The notes beneath the pieces were generated by a model. The model saw nothing but the letters and a program-made list of their open reading frames with translations, did no database searches and was not told the origin of the DNA. 64,000 nt of DNA from Bostrychus sinensis (Eukaryota; Chordata; Actinopteri; Gobiiformes; Eleotridae). A program made the translations under genes and the position numbers. This document shows positions 34,057 through 45,502 of the stretch, in pieces (the first letter of the stretch is position 1; each line of letters opens with the position of its first letter). The stretch lies in assembly GCA_020698575.1 (NCBI GenBank), contig CM036252.1:33903659-33967658 (forward strand). Direction: 5' to 3'.

Positions 34057-36590
34057 CATTAGTGTCTGGTAAGAACTTGTTTGCCAAATACCCCCTTAAC
34101 CCTTTGAACTGGGACATGCACCATGAAACCACACTATGTAAGGTAAATACTCAGTAACATACCGGTAATCATGCACCATATGCACATACCCAGAAGAAGT
34201 TTGACTAAAAGCCCATGATTACTATTTTGTCCCCAAATTGAACACTGTTTCAACAACAAGCAACTAAACTGGAATTTAGCAAAAATACATAAAATTTGCA
34301 TAATTATGTTAGAGATTCTGCGTAAACATTTCTGTACTAAAACCTCTCTAGTTTTGCCTAAAAAAAAAGGAGTGTTTAAAACCACGTTTTTTAAACAACT
34401 AAATATGGTTGTATGTCCACAGCTATAAAAACACCTATGTCTTCAGAAAGACTTGATAAAGCCTGCTCTAATTCTGAAAGGACTAGACTACACTGCCTTT
34501 TTTCCTTGTAGTTGCAACAAGTTTCAAGTGCGTTCAAAAGACCACAACAGAGCTGCACTCTGCTGCCCTCTGCTGGTCTCTTTGCCTGTTTCTTTATGGC
34601 ACCAGTACAGTACTTAAAAATGTTTTATTTTAACCAGATAATGCTGCAGTTTTAAAGGTTGTAAAACATGCAATGCTGTTCTAGAGGTGACCAAGATTGG
34701 TTTAAATTCATTGTCGAAGTGTTGCATGTTGCGTTGGAACACTGACACAAACACAGAGGAGATGGATCACAGAGGAGATCATCACTGGTTTTAGACATGG
34801 GAGTCAAAATGCTCTCGTCAGCCATCGGCGTACTCCAGTTTTGTATCAGCCGTGAGCTAGACATTAAATTGTGTAAACCTGCATTACTGATACTCGACAA
34901 CTACATGCATTGTTACACTTCTATTATCTTTTAATTAATTCTGAAGGTTGTTAAAATTTGTGCTGTGTTTATTTATTTGACTGAATTCAACTATTAGCTT
35001 TGGTTATCCAACGTCAATATTTACTATAACTAATTGTCAGTCAAGCAGCAAACTTGATTACTGGCCACACATTAAGATTAAACAACAACTAGCCCTTTAG
35101 TAGTTTCTTGATAGACACAAAATAAGAGTTCTGTCTGTAAACAGTCCAAAACTTTCCCAAAATGTAAATCTCCATTCAGAGCCAGTGCTTATAGGATTAA
35201 CTTTAATCCATGGCTGTGAAACCAGCCTAGACAGTCTCCATTCCAGCTCTATTCTCAGACTGCTGTCTACAGGCATATGTGTGGATCTTTGCGCGAATTG
35301 CTGGCAGACGCCCAACAAAGCCGTGCGATTTCAAAGTCTTCTGTAAAAAGTTGATTGTGCTCTTTGGAACAACCTCAAACTTCCCGCTGCCAGTTTTGGA
35401 GATGGAAGCAGCCTTGCTAATTGATACACTTTTCCCTCTCTGCTGCACTGATAAGATGGGCTTTATTCTCGTTTTTTTCATCACTCCATTGCTTTTTCCT
35501 GCCTATTTGATCCAATTTATCAGTGGCAGATAAAGCCCAAACAAATCAGAGCAGTTGCTCCTTTAAACTGGGTGCCCTTTGGCTGGAGTCTGATGTGTTC
35601 CTCCCTTTGACACTTTCAGTTCCCCTTTCATCTGCCTACTCAGTGTTTCTCCCTTATTTTTACACCACATTTTTTACAGATCTCCTCTTCTGATCATCAG
35701 TTAGTCAGAATTTTCCTCACCTCACATAAAGAGGAAATGAAATGGCACCAAAAAGTGGAGCTATTAAAATCTCGTTTCACTCTGTAGATGGTTTTGAACA
35801 GCTTGATGCATTTTTCCTCATTTCACAGTGGACCTATCATCTTGGACAAATCCCAAAATGATTTAGCAGCAGCCTGTAAGTTTGTTCCAAGATAGGCAGG
35901 TTTTTATAGAAGGCGTAGTTTTAAAATTCCTTCGACTTTGATTATTTAGTTGGCTCAGTTGTTGCAAGGTAAAACCCCCTGCGCCTCCCCTTGGCATATC
36001 TTGGCAAAAAACAAAAAACAAACTTGCCTTGCAAGAATGGGAGAACCGTCCCAAGTCTTGTGTCTCGCAAGAAAGCACCATGTCCCAGTTAACCAAACAA
36101 GCTAGCAATATGTTATATTGTTATGTTATAGCAATATGTTTATTTCTTCGATATTTTTTTCATGCCAGAGAAAAAACAAAAGTAAAATTGAGCAAGGGGT
36201 CACACGGGTGTCAGCCAGAAGTTTTTACTATATAGTGTTCTACTCTGAAATGTAGGGGAAGCTCCATAGTGAAAAGGGTGACCAAAACACCAAAGAAATG
36301 AGCAGAGTTCCCCTTTAAGAAAAGAAGTTTAAGGTAATCACTCAACTTTTGTTTATTCTCTTATTTCAGCGTTTTGAGAGCAGAAACCTTACATGGTTGT
36401 CATGCCACCAGGTGAGTGGATCAACATTCAATGCTACGGGGTCTTCCTGTCAGTAACATGTAAGCCCTGTGTCTGCTCGGGCTCGCTTTAGTTAGGAAGC
36501 GGTCCGAGTCTATACGACAACGTTTTCTTTTTAGCTATGGCAGGCAGTGTAGTTTGTGCAATAGCCTTTACCTTTCTCGTGACGCATTAG
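34054..36590. other. Intronic sequence without a recognised gene
   Basis: The stretch at 35230-35560 is less AT-rich and non-repetitive, and holds open frames on both strands that match nothing I know. It may contain conserved non-coding sequence. No repeat boundaries are evident. Confidence 0.25.
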
Positions 36591-36700
36591 TGTTGTAGTG
36601 CCCGTGACCAGTCATGGTCTTGAGACAATTCTTTTATGGTCTTGGTCTCATCTTGGTCTGTTCTGCCGTTTTACTCGGTCTTGGTCTTACCATACTGTTG
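36590..36700. mobile_element. Fragment of the hAT-like family seen at 370-766
   Basis: TAGTGTTGTAGTGCCCGTGA, then GGTCTTGAGACAATTC and repeated TTGGTCTCATCTTGGTCT, match the terminal and internal motifs of the first element. The right end is missing. Confidence 0.5.
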
Positions 36701-37271
36701 GCCACTTAATAATTTGCATAGTGTAGAGGTTAATTGCCCTGAATCTTCTTACTTCCTCACTAAAATAAAAAAAATTTGGTTGTGCGGTTCCTCGTTCCCC
36801 ATGTTCCCCATTAGATTGATTATAGCGTGGTATGACAATAATGCGGTCACTGTGACAGCCATATTGTTATGTGCTTATTCTTGTTCTGGTATCTGGACTT
36901 CTAAAACTATGCTTTTACATGCATTTTTTTTTGTTGAGATTTTTGTGGTTTTTTTTTTTTGGGTTAGAAATTGTAAATGGTAGAATGTAGCTTTATATAG
37001 CTAATGATTTGTAACACCGTCAAGACTTTATTAACTCCAAGGAGGTTATATTTTCATTGGCATTGGTTTGTTGGTTGGTCTGTTGGCAAGAACTCAAAAA
37101 GCAATGACCAGATTTGTATAGAATTGTTAGTAATGAAGAAATTATTTGTTTACGATGTGGATTTGGAATACTGTCTGCATCCAGGAATTTTGAAAGATAC
37201 TTGACCGCCTCAAGGGACAAATGTATTTCTTTATCATTGTAAGATACAGTACAGGGCTAGTGGCTCAGTGT

Positions 37272-37745
37272 AGAAAGCATTTACCCCTGCATTAGAAGAT
37301 TCTTGATTTGAGTCCAGGTTTGTTTGGGCATCACATTGTGGGATTGGTCCTTGGCTGAAGGGAAGTATTTTTTTTTTTTAGTAGTAGTTTAATATTTCAG
37401 ATAAAAGAGAAAGTTTTCTAAGTGTGCGTATAAAAATTAAGTTATTCAGCCAAATGAATCTTGTCAAGAATAACTTATTGAAGTTTTGTAAAAATTCATA
37501 TTTGAGACATTTGAATATGAATATCAGCAGGATAATTGTGGCATGTTAAAGAAAAGCTGAAGACACTCTCCAGGTAGCAGACTGCAGGCATCTGTGCAGA
37601 GGAATAAGGACTTCCAAAGATCTGCTGTCACTTAGTTTTTCTTCTCTCTGGCTGCTTCCCTGATGGAGTCAAACGAGGCTTTGCCATTTTCTTCTTGTTG
37701 TTCAAAGGACCTCACCACCGAGACCCCTCATCACTGCATTCCATT
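37272..37745. repeat. ~475-bp dispersed direct duplication, copy B
   Basis: Partner of 33295-33785. Its start (GGCTCAGTGTAGAAAGCATT... GATTTGAGTCC) resembles tRNA A- and B-box promoter elements, pointing to a tRNA-derived head. The 3' portion (GGAGTCAAACGAGGC, AAAGGACCTCACCACCGAGA) is the best conserved between copies. Confidence 0.75.
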
Positions 37746-39403
37746 CCAGTCTGCCTCCATCAGATTTTAGTCTCTGGGTGGCTTCTTTTTTTGTATTTAG
37801 CCGTACCTTCAAAGTAGCTGTGTGGAAGTCTCAGGAATGTGGCTGCTTTCTGTCAAATTGGTCATTAACTGAAAATAAAAGACCATTTCTTATAACGTGC
37901 CCAAATCAGATTTTTGTGACTTAGCTGAACACATTATTGGCGAGATCAAAATGCTACAAATGCATCCTAATTCACTTTTAGACTAATGCACTTTAAATGG
38001 GTCAACATGTGAAATTCAGACTATAAAGACTTGACTTGTACATAATAAAGTGGCCTATGGTGTGTTCTTCTGCTTTTGGCCCCAGGCTGCTTCATGGTTG
38101 TTGTGTGTTCAGAGATGTTCTTTTGGCAGACCTTAGTTGTAACAAATGGTTATTTCAGTTACTGTTTCCTTTCTGTAATGTCAAACCATTTTCAGCTAAC
38201 CTCTGGCATCAACACAGCATTTTTGCCCACAAAGCTGAGGTTTTTGTCTCTAGAGTCTGATTGAAGGCTATAGATGAATAGTTGCTTTGACATCACACCG
38301 AAGATTTATACGTATGATTGTAAAAATAAATTCCTATAAAAAATTACCTCTGCAAAATAGTCTTTTTTTTTTCTTTTTTTTTACAAAAGAGCTTTGTAGT
38401 GGTTTGATTTGACAGACATTTCCACAAAAACATCTGTAATGTACCCAGAAAGCAGTACATTTTTTATGTTCATCTGAAAAGCCTGAATCCCAAAATTTCT
38501 TAAAAGCATTCTTTACTCTATATCTTTATCATTACAAGACAGAGCCAATGCCTTAGTGAAGGTCTGTGCTCACAGGGTGCTTCTAGGCTTATTTAAGTTA
38601 TGGCAGTTGTGTAATGATGATGAGATCAGTGTGATTTTAACAGCATAATAAAAGGACTAAAAATACAATCTATCACTTTGAGCCTTACAATCATAAAAAG
38701 AAATGTATATGCAAATTCAATTTAAGAAACAAGCAAATAACAGCAAACTCAAAAATGCTAACCTCAGTTCAACCCCTTGTTATTCAGTTTCTTGCAAAGT
38801 ACAAAAGAACTGCACAGGAAGTATGAGCTGTCAGATTAATGTCAGACAATTATCTAATTATATCATATCATAATTGAGGCCTGTCTGCACTCTCATCACC
38901 CCTAGTGCTAAACGCGTTCCTTGTACTCCTCTCAACAGTTTAAATATGGAAAACATGTCTTGAAATCCCTTTATGGTTACTTAGCTGTGTTGTAAACTTT
39001 CCAGCCTGGTCTCATGGGGGCTACAGTATTGAAGTTAACTAAATTATGTTTTGCCAGCTTAGAAAGAGAAGAAAGCCTGTTCCTAGAAGCAGACTGGTGC
39101 TGATGCTGAACTAACTGCAGTCTGGCATGGGTCAAAGGTAAAGAACAGACACTGTAGAGAGCTTTGGCCACCGGGGGGGATACTGGGGTTTAGGCCTGGT
39201 ATTATATCTCTGTGACTCTGGGACTTTTGGTAGAATATCAATATTAACCAATAACCAATCTTAGCAGCGATTCATATTAAGTCACTAAACAACAAACTGC
39301 TGTGATGGTAAAACAAGGTAAAGTTACAAAAAAAATGTAATTGTAAATATATAGCAGCATATGTTACGTTTCGGCATCACCATGTTGTTCGGCATCACCA
39401 TGT
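37746..39403. other. Intronic sequence, nothing recognised
   Basis: AT-rich sequence with T runs at about 38360 and no gene. An 18-base direct repeat TTCGGCATCACCATGTTG/TTCGGCATCACCATGTAG lies at about 39368-39403, just before the truncated Tc1 copy. Confidence 0.35.
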
Positions 39404-40836
39404 AGAAATCAAATTTATTAACCCATGGAGGTCTGGATTTGGAGTCACACTCAAAATTAAAGTGGAAAAACACATTACAGGCTGATCCAACTTTGATGTA
39501 ATGTCCTTTAAACAAGTTAAAATGAGGCTCAGTAGTGTGTGTGGCCTCCTTGTGCCTGTATGACCTCCCTACAACGCCTGGGCATGCTCCTGATGAGGTG
39601 GCGGATGGACTCCTGAGGGATCTCCTCCCAGACCTGGACTAAAGCATCCACCAACTCCTGGACAGTCTGTGGTGCAACGTGGCGTTGGTGGATGGAGCGA
39701 GATGTGCTCAATTGGATTCAGGTCTGGGGAATGGGCGGGGCCAGTCCATAGCATCAATGCCTTGGTCTTGCAGGAACTGCTGACACACTCCAGCCACATG
39801 AGGTCTAGCATTGTCTTGCATTAGGAGGAACCCAGGGCCAACCGCACCAGCATATGGTCTCACAAGGGGTCTGAGGATCTCGGTATCTAATGGCAGTCAG
39901 GCTACCTCTGGTGAGCACATGGAGGGCTGCGCGGGCCCCCAAAGAAATGCCACCCCACACCATTACTGACCCACTGCCAAAACCGGTCATGCTGGGGGAT
40001 GTTGCAGGCAGCAGAATGTTCTCCACGGTGTCTCCAGACTCGTCACGTCTGTCACATGTGCTCAGTGTGAACCTGCTGTCATCTGTGAAGAGCACAGGGC
40101 GCCAGTGGCCAATTTGCCACTTGGTGTTCTCTGGCAAACACCAAACGTCCTGCACGGTGTTGGGCTGTAAGCGCAACCCCCACCTGTGGACGTTGGGCCC
40201 TCATACCACCCTCATAGAGTCTGTTTCTGACCGTTTGAGCAGACACATGCACATTTGTGGCCTGCTGGAGGTCATTTTGCAGGGCTCTGGCAGTGCTCTT
40301 CCTGTTCCTCCTTGCACAAAGGAGGAGGTAGCGGTCCTGCCGCTGGGTTGTTGCCCTCCTACAGCCTCCTCCACGTCTCCTGATGTACTGGCCTGTCTCC
40401 TGGTAGCGCCTCCATGCTCTGGACACTACACTGACAGAAACAGCAAACCTTCTTGCCACAGCTCACATTGATTGTGCCATCCTGGATGAGCTGCACTACC
40501 TGAGCCACTTGTGTGGGTTGTAAACTCCGTCTCATGCTACCACTAGAGTGAAAGCACCGCCAGCATTCAAAAGTGACCAAAACATCAGCCAGAAAGCATA
40601 GGAACTGAGAAGTGGTCTGTGGTCACCTCCTGCAGAACCACTCCTTTATTGGGGGTGTCTTGCTAATTGCCTATAATTTCCACCTGTTGTCTGTTCCATT
40701 TACACAACAGCAGTGAAACTGATGTCAAGAAACTGATGTGTTGCTTCCTAAGTGGACAGTTTGATTTCACAGAAGTGTGATTGACTTGGAGTTACTTTGT
40801 GTTGTTTAAGTGTTTCCTTTATTTTTTTGAGCAGCG
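39404..40836 (-). mobile_element. Tc1-like transposon, second copy, left end missing
   Basis: It is collinear with the copy at 11661-13134 from AAATCAAATTTATTAACCCA onward, but lacks about 120 bases including the left inverted end. The right end (TTTATTTTTTTGAGCAGCG) is present, followed by TA. It retains about 90 bases deleted in the other copy. Confidence 0.88.
39541..40535 (-). pseudogene. Tc1-family transposase pseudogene, second copy
   Basis: It reads leftward from Met at 40535: MRRSLQPTQVAQVVQLIQDG, then after a frameshift ARRFAVSVSVVSRAWRRYQ. Next come the FTDDSRFTLSTCD segment with the first catalytic Asp and GSVMVWGGISLGAR with its usual glycine-rich strand. After a further shift, PAHSPDLNPIEHI follows. 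Several frameshifts and a short deletion after SPDLNPIEHI separate these blocks, so it cannot encode an active enzyme. Confidence 0.85.
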
Positions 40837-40853
40837 TACATTTTAGGGGTGTG

Positions 40854-41010
40854 CGAATCTTTTGTGTCAGGCATTTGATTCAGTTCCGATTCCGTGTCAC
40901 GATTCAATTCTGAATCTTGTGGTGGTGTTTTTTTGTTTTTGTTTTTTCAGAACGATTTTCAATTCAGAATTATTTGATTTGATTCTGGCTAAAAATTGAA
41001 TATTGTAGTT
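40854..41010. mobile_element. Fragment of a hAT-like element (TAGGGGTGTGCGAATC end)
   Basis: One characteristic end is present beside the Tc1 copy, followed by GATTC/GAATC-rich subterminal sequence. The opposite end is not found. Confidence 0.45.
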
Positions 41011-42455
41011 GTAGTTAAAAAATATATATCTTTGTAGGATTTGCCCTTACCTGCCTTTTTATGTTCTTTGCAGGAAGCTGAATTAAAAAGAATTGCACTT
41101 TTTTTATCAAGACATTTTTATCCTTGATCGTACAGTAGACCACAAAGTGAATGCCAATGAGAGTCTTCCTGTACATGCCTGGAACTCCTCCAAACTGTTA
41201 ACTGCATCCCTCTGTAACTGTGCTGTTAATTTCACACTACTTCTATCAATATTCCATGATCCCCGTCTCATAAATAAATGCATTTGCTTTCAAAACAAAC
41301 CTGTCGCATCTTGGAAACGTTCCATGCTCTCACTGTATTGACCTGCTGCTTCCAGTCCCAGTGAGGCTGCTCTGCATATGCTCGGCTCGTCCAGGCATTT
41401 GAATATGAATTTCCTTTTAATGTGTGTATGCTTCTGCGAGCAAGTCCTTTTCAAAACACCTTTCCATTTACAGCTGCAGCATTCAGAGGCGGAAACACAT
41501 TTCACACTAGGGCTGAGCGAAATTGGAAAAACAACATATGACCTGCAATATTGGAATGCCCCGTTTTATTTATAATAAAATGTTTTAGCTAAATTTAAAG
41601 AACTACAAGGCTTTGAAGTAACTTTTACTAATCAAAACTTGGACTAAATGTGGAATAAAAGACTACACTAGGGCTAGGGTAGGATTATGAAGCAGTCAGC
41701 TCATTTATCTTGCTGTTAGCGTCATGTTTCTAATAGCTGTGCTAATTAGCCATTTTATGCTCTGTCCTTTCCCCACCATTGCCAGCAGAGAGCGTCAGGC
41801 ACCTAATCCAAGTGTTGTCTGTAAAATCGGCAAAGTCTAGTAACAAATCCCCAAAAGAAGACATTTCCTATATGTTATTTTAAATTATAAAATGTGACAT
41901 CCTAATGCAAAGGTGCAAAATTATTTAAAAAGCATCAAAAAAGCATAATATGGGCCCTTTAAGCCTCTCACTGGACCACTTGGATAATTGCCCAAAAGTA
42001 AATGTGTATCATAGATTATGGCAGTGCATGTAAAGTCAAGTAAAATACTGGTAGAAAATAGTACTCAAGTAGAAGTAAAAATAATCAATGGAATTATTCT
42101 TTGAGTATAAGTAAAAATGTAGGATTTACGAAAGTAGTACTAAGTATTTTATTAATACTGTAAAGGTTTATACTGTCACTACTCAAACCTCCTCAAACTA
42201 CCTCAAACCTGGCTTAAACCCTGGACAGCCTAATGGCAAAGTCAAAAAATACTTTAACTCATTTTGAATCAAATACAGTGTTTACTCAAATGAAGGCAAG
42301 TTTTAGAAAATTAAGTGTCTTTCAAAAATTTTGAAAGAATTGAGTTACTTCTCAGCATCACTGATGTTTATTGTCCTATTTCACATATACAAATGGTACT
42401 GAATGAGAATTTGCTCATTGGTATATTTTTTTCTTTTTGTTTCCTTTTGATGCAG
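41011..42455. other. 3' part of intron 1, no gene
   Basis: It contains a partial TAGGGCTGAGCGAAATTG end at 41511 and AAGTA-rich fragments (42030-42130) resembling the family at 2872. It ends in a strong polypyrimidine tract and TGCAG acceptor for coding exon 2. Confidence 0.4.
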
Positions 42456-42794
42456 GTTTAGTTCAGAAAATCGACCAGCGCCTCCCTGTGGCCAACGAGT
42501 ACCTGTTATTATCTGGTGGGGCTCGTGACGGCGTCTTGGACCTGAACCCTGGAGACCTGGGGAACTACGCCAAAGGAGCAGACTTCGACCTGGATTTCAC
42601 CCTGCTGGTGCCCGCCCTGAAGCTCCACGACCGCAACCAGCCCGTCACCCTGGACATGAGGCACTCCCCGCCCTGCCACTCCTGGCTCAGCCTGCGCCTC
42701 TGCGACAACACCGTCCTATCCCGCTGGAGCATCTGCTGCCAGGAGGAGAGCGGCCTGTCCCAGGAGGACGACGAAGAGGAGCAGAAGGAAGGGG
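42456..42794 (+). CDS. mb21d2: MB21D2-like protein, coding exon 2 (end of Gly68 to first base of Gly181): nucleotidyltransferase core
   Basis: This exon holds the core of the nucleotidyltransferase fold. After LVQKIDQRLPVANEYL comes the GG motif (SGG, residues 87-89). About 20 residues later is DFDLDFTLLVP, with the acidic pair Asp112 and Asp114 in the DxD arrangement that binds metal in active family members. The block ALKLHDRNQPVTLDMRH and SWLSLRL (about 121-149) is nearly identical to what I recall of vertebrate MB21D2. The last ~18 residues (ESGLSQEDDEEEQKEGG, 165-181) are acidic and have no counterpart in the mammalian sequence as I recall it. The acceptor has a long T-rich tract; the donor is GGGG/GTGAGT, phase 1. 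The catalytic-type residues are intact, but enzymatic activity of MB21D2 proteins is not established to my knowledge. Confidence 0.93.
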
Positions 42795-44577
42795 GTGAGT
42801 GAGAGGGGAGCCAAGACCAAACAAAGACATGTTTAGGGATTGTTTATATGTGGGATAGTTCTATGATGTACAGCTGGTAGATGATTTATTAACCTTGACA
42901 GTCATTATAAGGCTTTTTCTTTTGTAGAGTGGAGCAAACAGACTTGCATTGAACTATTTGAGCCACATTATTAGATACACTGTTTCTAAATGTTATAAGG
43001 TAGTTGACGTGACGCCCAATTTTCTCACAATCAATTGAAAAGATTTGGTAAATTATGTTTTTCCTCCTCCAAAATTCCCTCTGCAATGCAACATAGGGTC
43101 TATTATGCAATCTTTAAAGTTTTAGAAAGAAGTTGTACATTTTTTTGTATTTAAGATTAAACTGTAAAATGTCCTGCAAACATTTTTGAAATACAAACAT
43201 TTCCAAAGTCACTAGAGTCTGAGACAGTTCCTAACATTTTTGGCACAATGTCAAATAGGCAGGCAGCTGCAACAAAGCCTACAGGACCCCTGCTGTCATT
43301 TATAGACCAGAAAGACCCAAAGTCCAAGTCACACTGCAGGGCATTGTTAAAACATATAGCAATAACAGAGTTGAGCTTAAAATTATGAATTGATTATGAA
43401 AAGCTTCTTTACACTTAATTGAAATTGAAATTATATTTTAACATTCTTTTAATTCAATTTCAAAGTTGTGTCACACTGCAGGACAAAAAATAAGGTGTCC
43501 AAACGTCAACCACCCTATATCTCATCAGCCATTTAAGTGCAGCAACTCATTGTATTTAGGCTTGAAAACAGTTTGGTCACGGTGGTTTGTGTTTTGGTTT
43601 GCAGCAGATGGAAAACTCTAGATCGGCTCGATCATGTGACAAACCGATCCAATCCGAACATTTAAAATTCCTTGATTGGCGCCTGATTTTCCTATTCTCG
43701 ACAATAACAAATGTTTTAAAAAGAAGTCATCTGGATTTGTTTTTTAGAACCAAACTGATCATTTTGCTCTGACCTCTAGTATCAACAAGGCATGTTCACA
43801 ACAGCACAGCCCCTCACTGGATATAGGTTGGTGGAGGTGGGTCTGTGTAAAAATAACAGTATGTGTCAGTAAAATATTCTAAATACCAACAGCCATGGCA
43901 CATATATTTTGTGATTAGATATTTGCGTAGAAGCAGAAGCAGCAGGCATTTAAAAGAGTGAGCATATGCACTTTTCAAAACTTAAATTACCAAGGAAGAT
44001 GATGCCACAAGTGACACCTTACACTTGCACAATGCATATTAAATACCCAATACATGCATTGCCAGTCTCGGCTGCATTCAAGCATAAACAAATCATAACT
44101 ATAGATGTAAATGAAATCACTGAACTGTAAAAGCTTGTTTCATAGACACTGCAGGATGTGTGTAGGTTTGCCTGAGCTGACCTCGCAGACTGTACAAGGA
44201 GGGAGGGGGGGCAGCAGAACACCCAACAACAAAGCTCTGGGCTGATTAGATTTCCACCATGTTTCCTGAGAAAATTTGATGTGGGGTGTTTTGATGCAAT
44301 TTCTCAGCGGCGAGCTGCAGCGATTGGCCGTTTCTATAAGCTTTTAGATTGGTGAGAGGAGAAACACCCGTGCACAGACAATGAACACTGACACATTCAT
44401 GAGCACAAGTCAACAATGAAAAAGTTTTAAAAGCTGCGGGTCGGCTCTCAGATTGGACTGTAGCATTGATTGGCCACACATCCTCTACTGAGAAACTTCA
44501 GAGGGGCTCAAATGTAATGATGTTTAGGGATCAGAATCACTTAAATTTTCTACAATTTGATAATGTGTTTTATCTGT
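42795..44577. other. 5' part of intron 2, no gene
   Basis: AT-rich sequence with no bounded repeat recognised and no coding signal. Confidence 0.35.
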
Positions 44578-45119
44578 GAACAAGACCCCGAGATACTTAA
44601 ACTCCTCCACTTGAGGCAGGAACTCTCCTCCGACCTGGAGAGGGCAAGCCACCCTTTTCCTACTCTCACCTATGGTCATGAGCTTTGGGTCATGACCGAA
44701 AGGACAAGATCCCGGATACAAGCGGCCGAAATGAGTTTCCTCCGCAGGGTGGCTGGGCGCTCCCTTAGAGATAAGGTGAGGAGCTCGGTTACCCGGGAGG
44801 AGCTCGGAGTAGAGCCGCTGCTCCTCCACATCGAGAGGAGTCAGTTGAGGTGGCTCGGGCATCTGTTCCGGATGCCTCCCGGACGCCTCCCTGGGGAGGT
44901 GTTCCGGGCATGTCCCACCGGGAGGAGGCCCCGGGGAAGACCTAGGACACGCTGGAGGGACTACGTCTCTCGGCTGGCCTGGGAACGCCTTGGGGTTCCT
45001 CCTGAGGAGCTGGAGGAAGTGTCCGGGGAGAGGGATGTCTGGGTGTCCCTGCTTAGACTGCTGCCTCCGCGACCCGGCCCCGGATAAAGCGGAAGAAGAT
45101 GGATGGATGGATGGATGGA
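44578..45119 (+). mobile_element. RTE-like LINE insertion with internal inversion and perfect 12-bp TSD
   Basis: TGTTTTATCTGT is present at 44566-44577 and 45120-45131. The 3' portion (about 44661-45119) is in plus orientation. It encodes LTYGHELWVMTERTRSRIQA, FLRRVAGRSLRDKVRSS, RRPRGRPRTRWRDYVSRLAW and RLLPPRP, and ends in a (GGAT)n tail. The 5' portion (about 44578-44657) is inverted: on the minus strand it reads VGGEFLPQVEEFKYLGVLFT, which normally lies upstream of LTYGHELW. The segment between them is deleted. This arrangement is the recognised outcome of twin priming during target-primed reverse transcription. It has no function. Confidence 0.9.
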
Positions 45120-45502
45120 TGTTTTATCTGTTTTCTGGGTTCAGTTTTTGTTATGTTATTTTGAGTTATTTATGAGTAGTTCTGGCCTATGAAAAACAAA
45201 AAGCACCCAAGAAGAAGCCATTATTCTATGCATAAAATCTACCAATATTTTAAATGATTTAGTTACACCAACCAAATTATTGCTTTATAATTCCTGTTAT
45301 AATGGGAGTAAAGTGCAAAGCCAGGAATCCAATTGGGGGGGGTACTTTTTAAAATTGATCTTAATTGGACTGGAGCAACTGGAAAGTGTGGTTAATTCTC
45401 GGATAACTGCTGTATACATCGGACTCTGATTAAGCTGGAGAGGCATTTACCAGCACTCAGTATTGAACAGCCTGAACATTAGTTTACTGTTTAAAGATAT
45501 AC

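Larger units (their letters stand above)
4807..42455 (+). other. Intron 1 (about 37.6 kb), packed with transposons
   Basis: It runs from donor GTATTT at 4807 to acceptor TTTTGATGCAG at 42455. It holds most of the repeats listed here. No other convincing coding exon is visible. The longest open frames inside it belong to transposases, a reverse transcriptase or minisatellites. Confidence 0.85.

Noticed and set aside
39890..40471. 193-codon plus-strand open frame
   Set aside because: It is antisense to the Tc1 transposase pseudogene, whose minus-strand reading carries the recognisable motifs.
44524..44862. 112-codon minus-strand frame as a separate gene
   Set aside because: Its only recognisable part (VGGEFLPQVEEFKYLGVLFT) is the inverted 5' piece of the LINE insertion. 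The rest is antisense to the plus-strand LINE portion.
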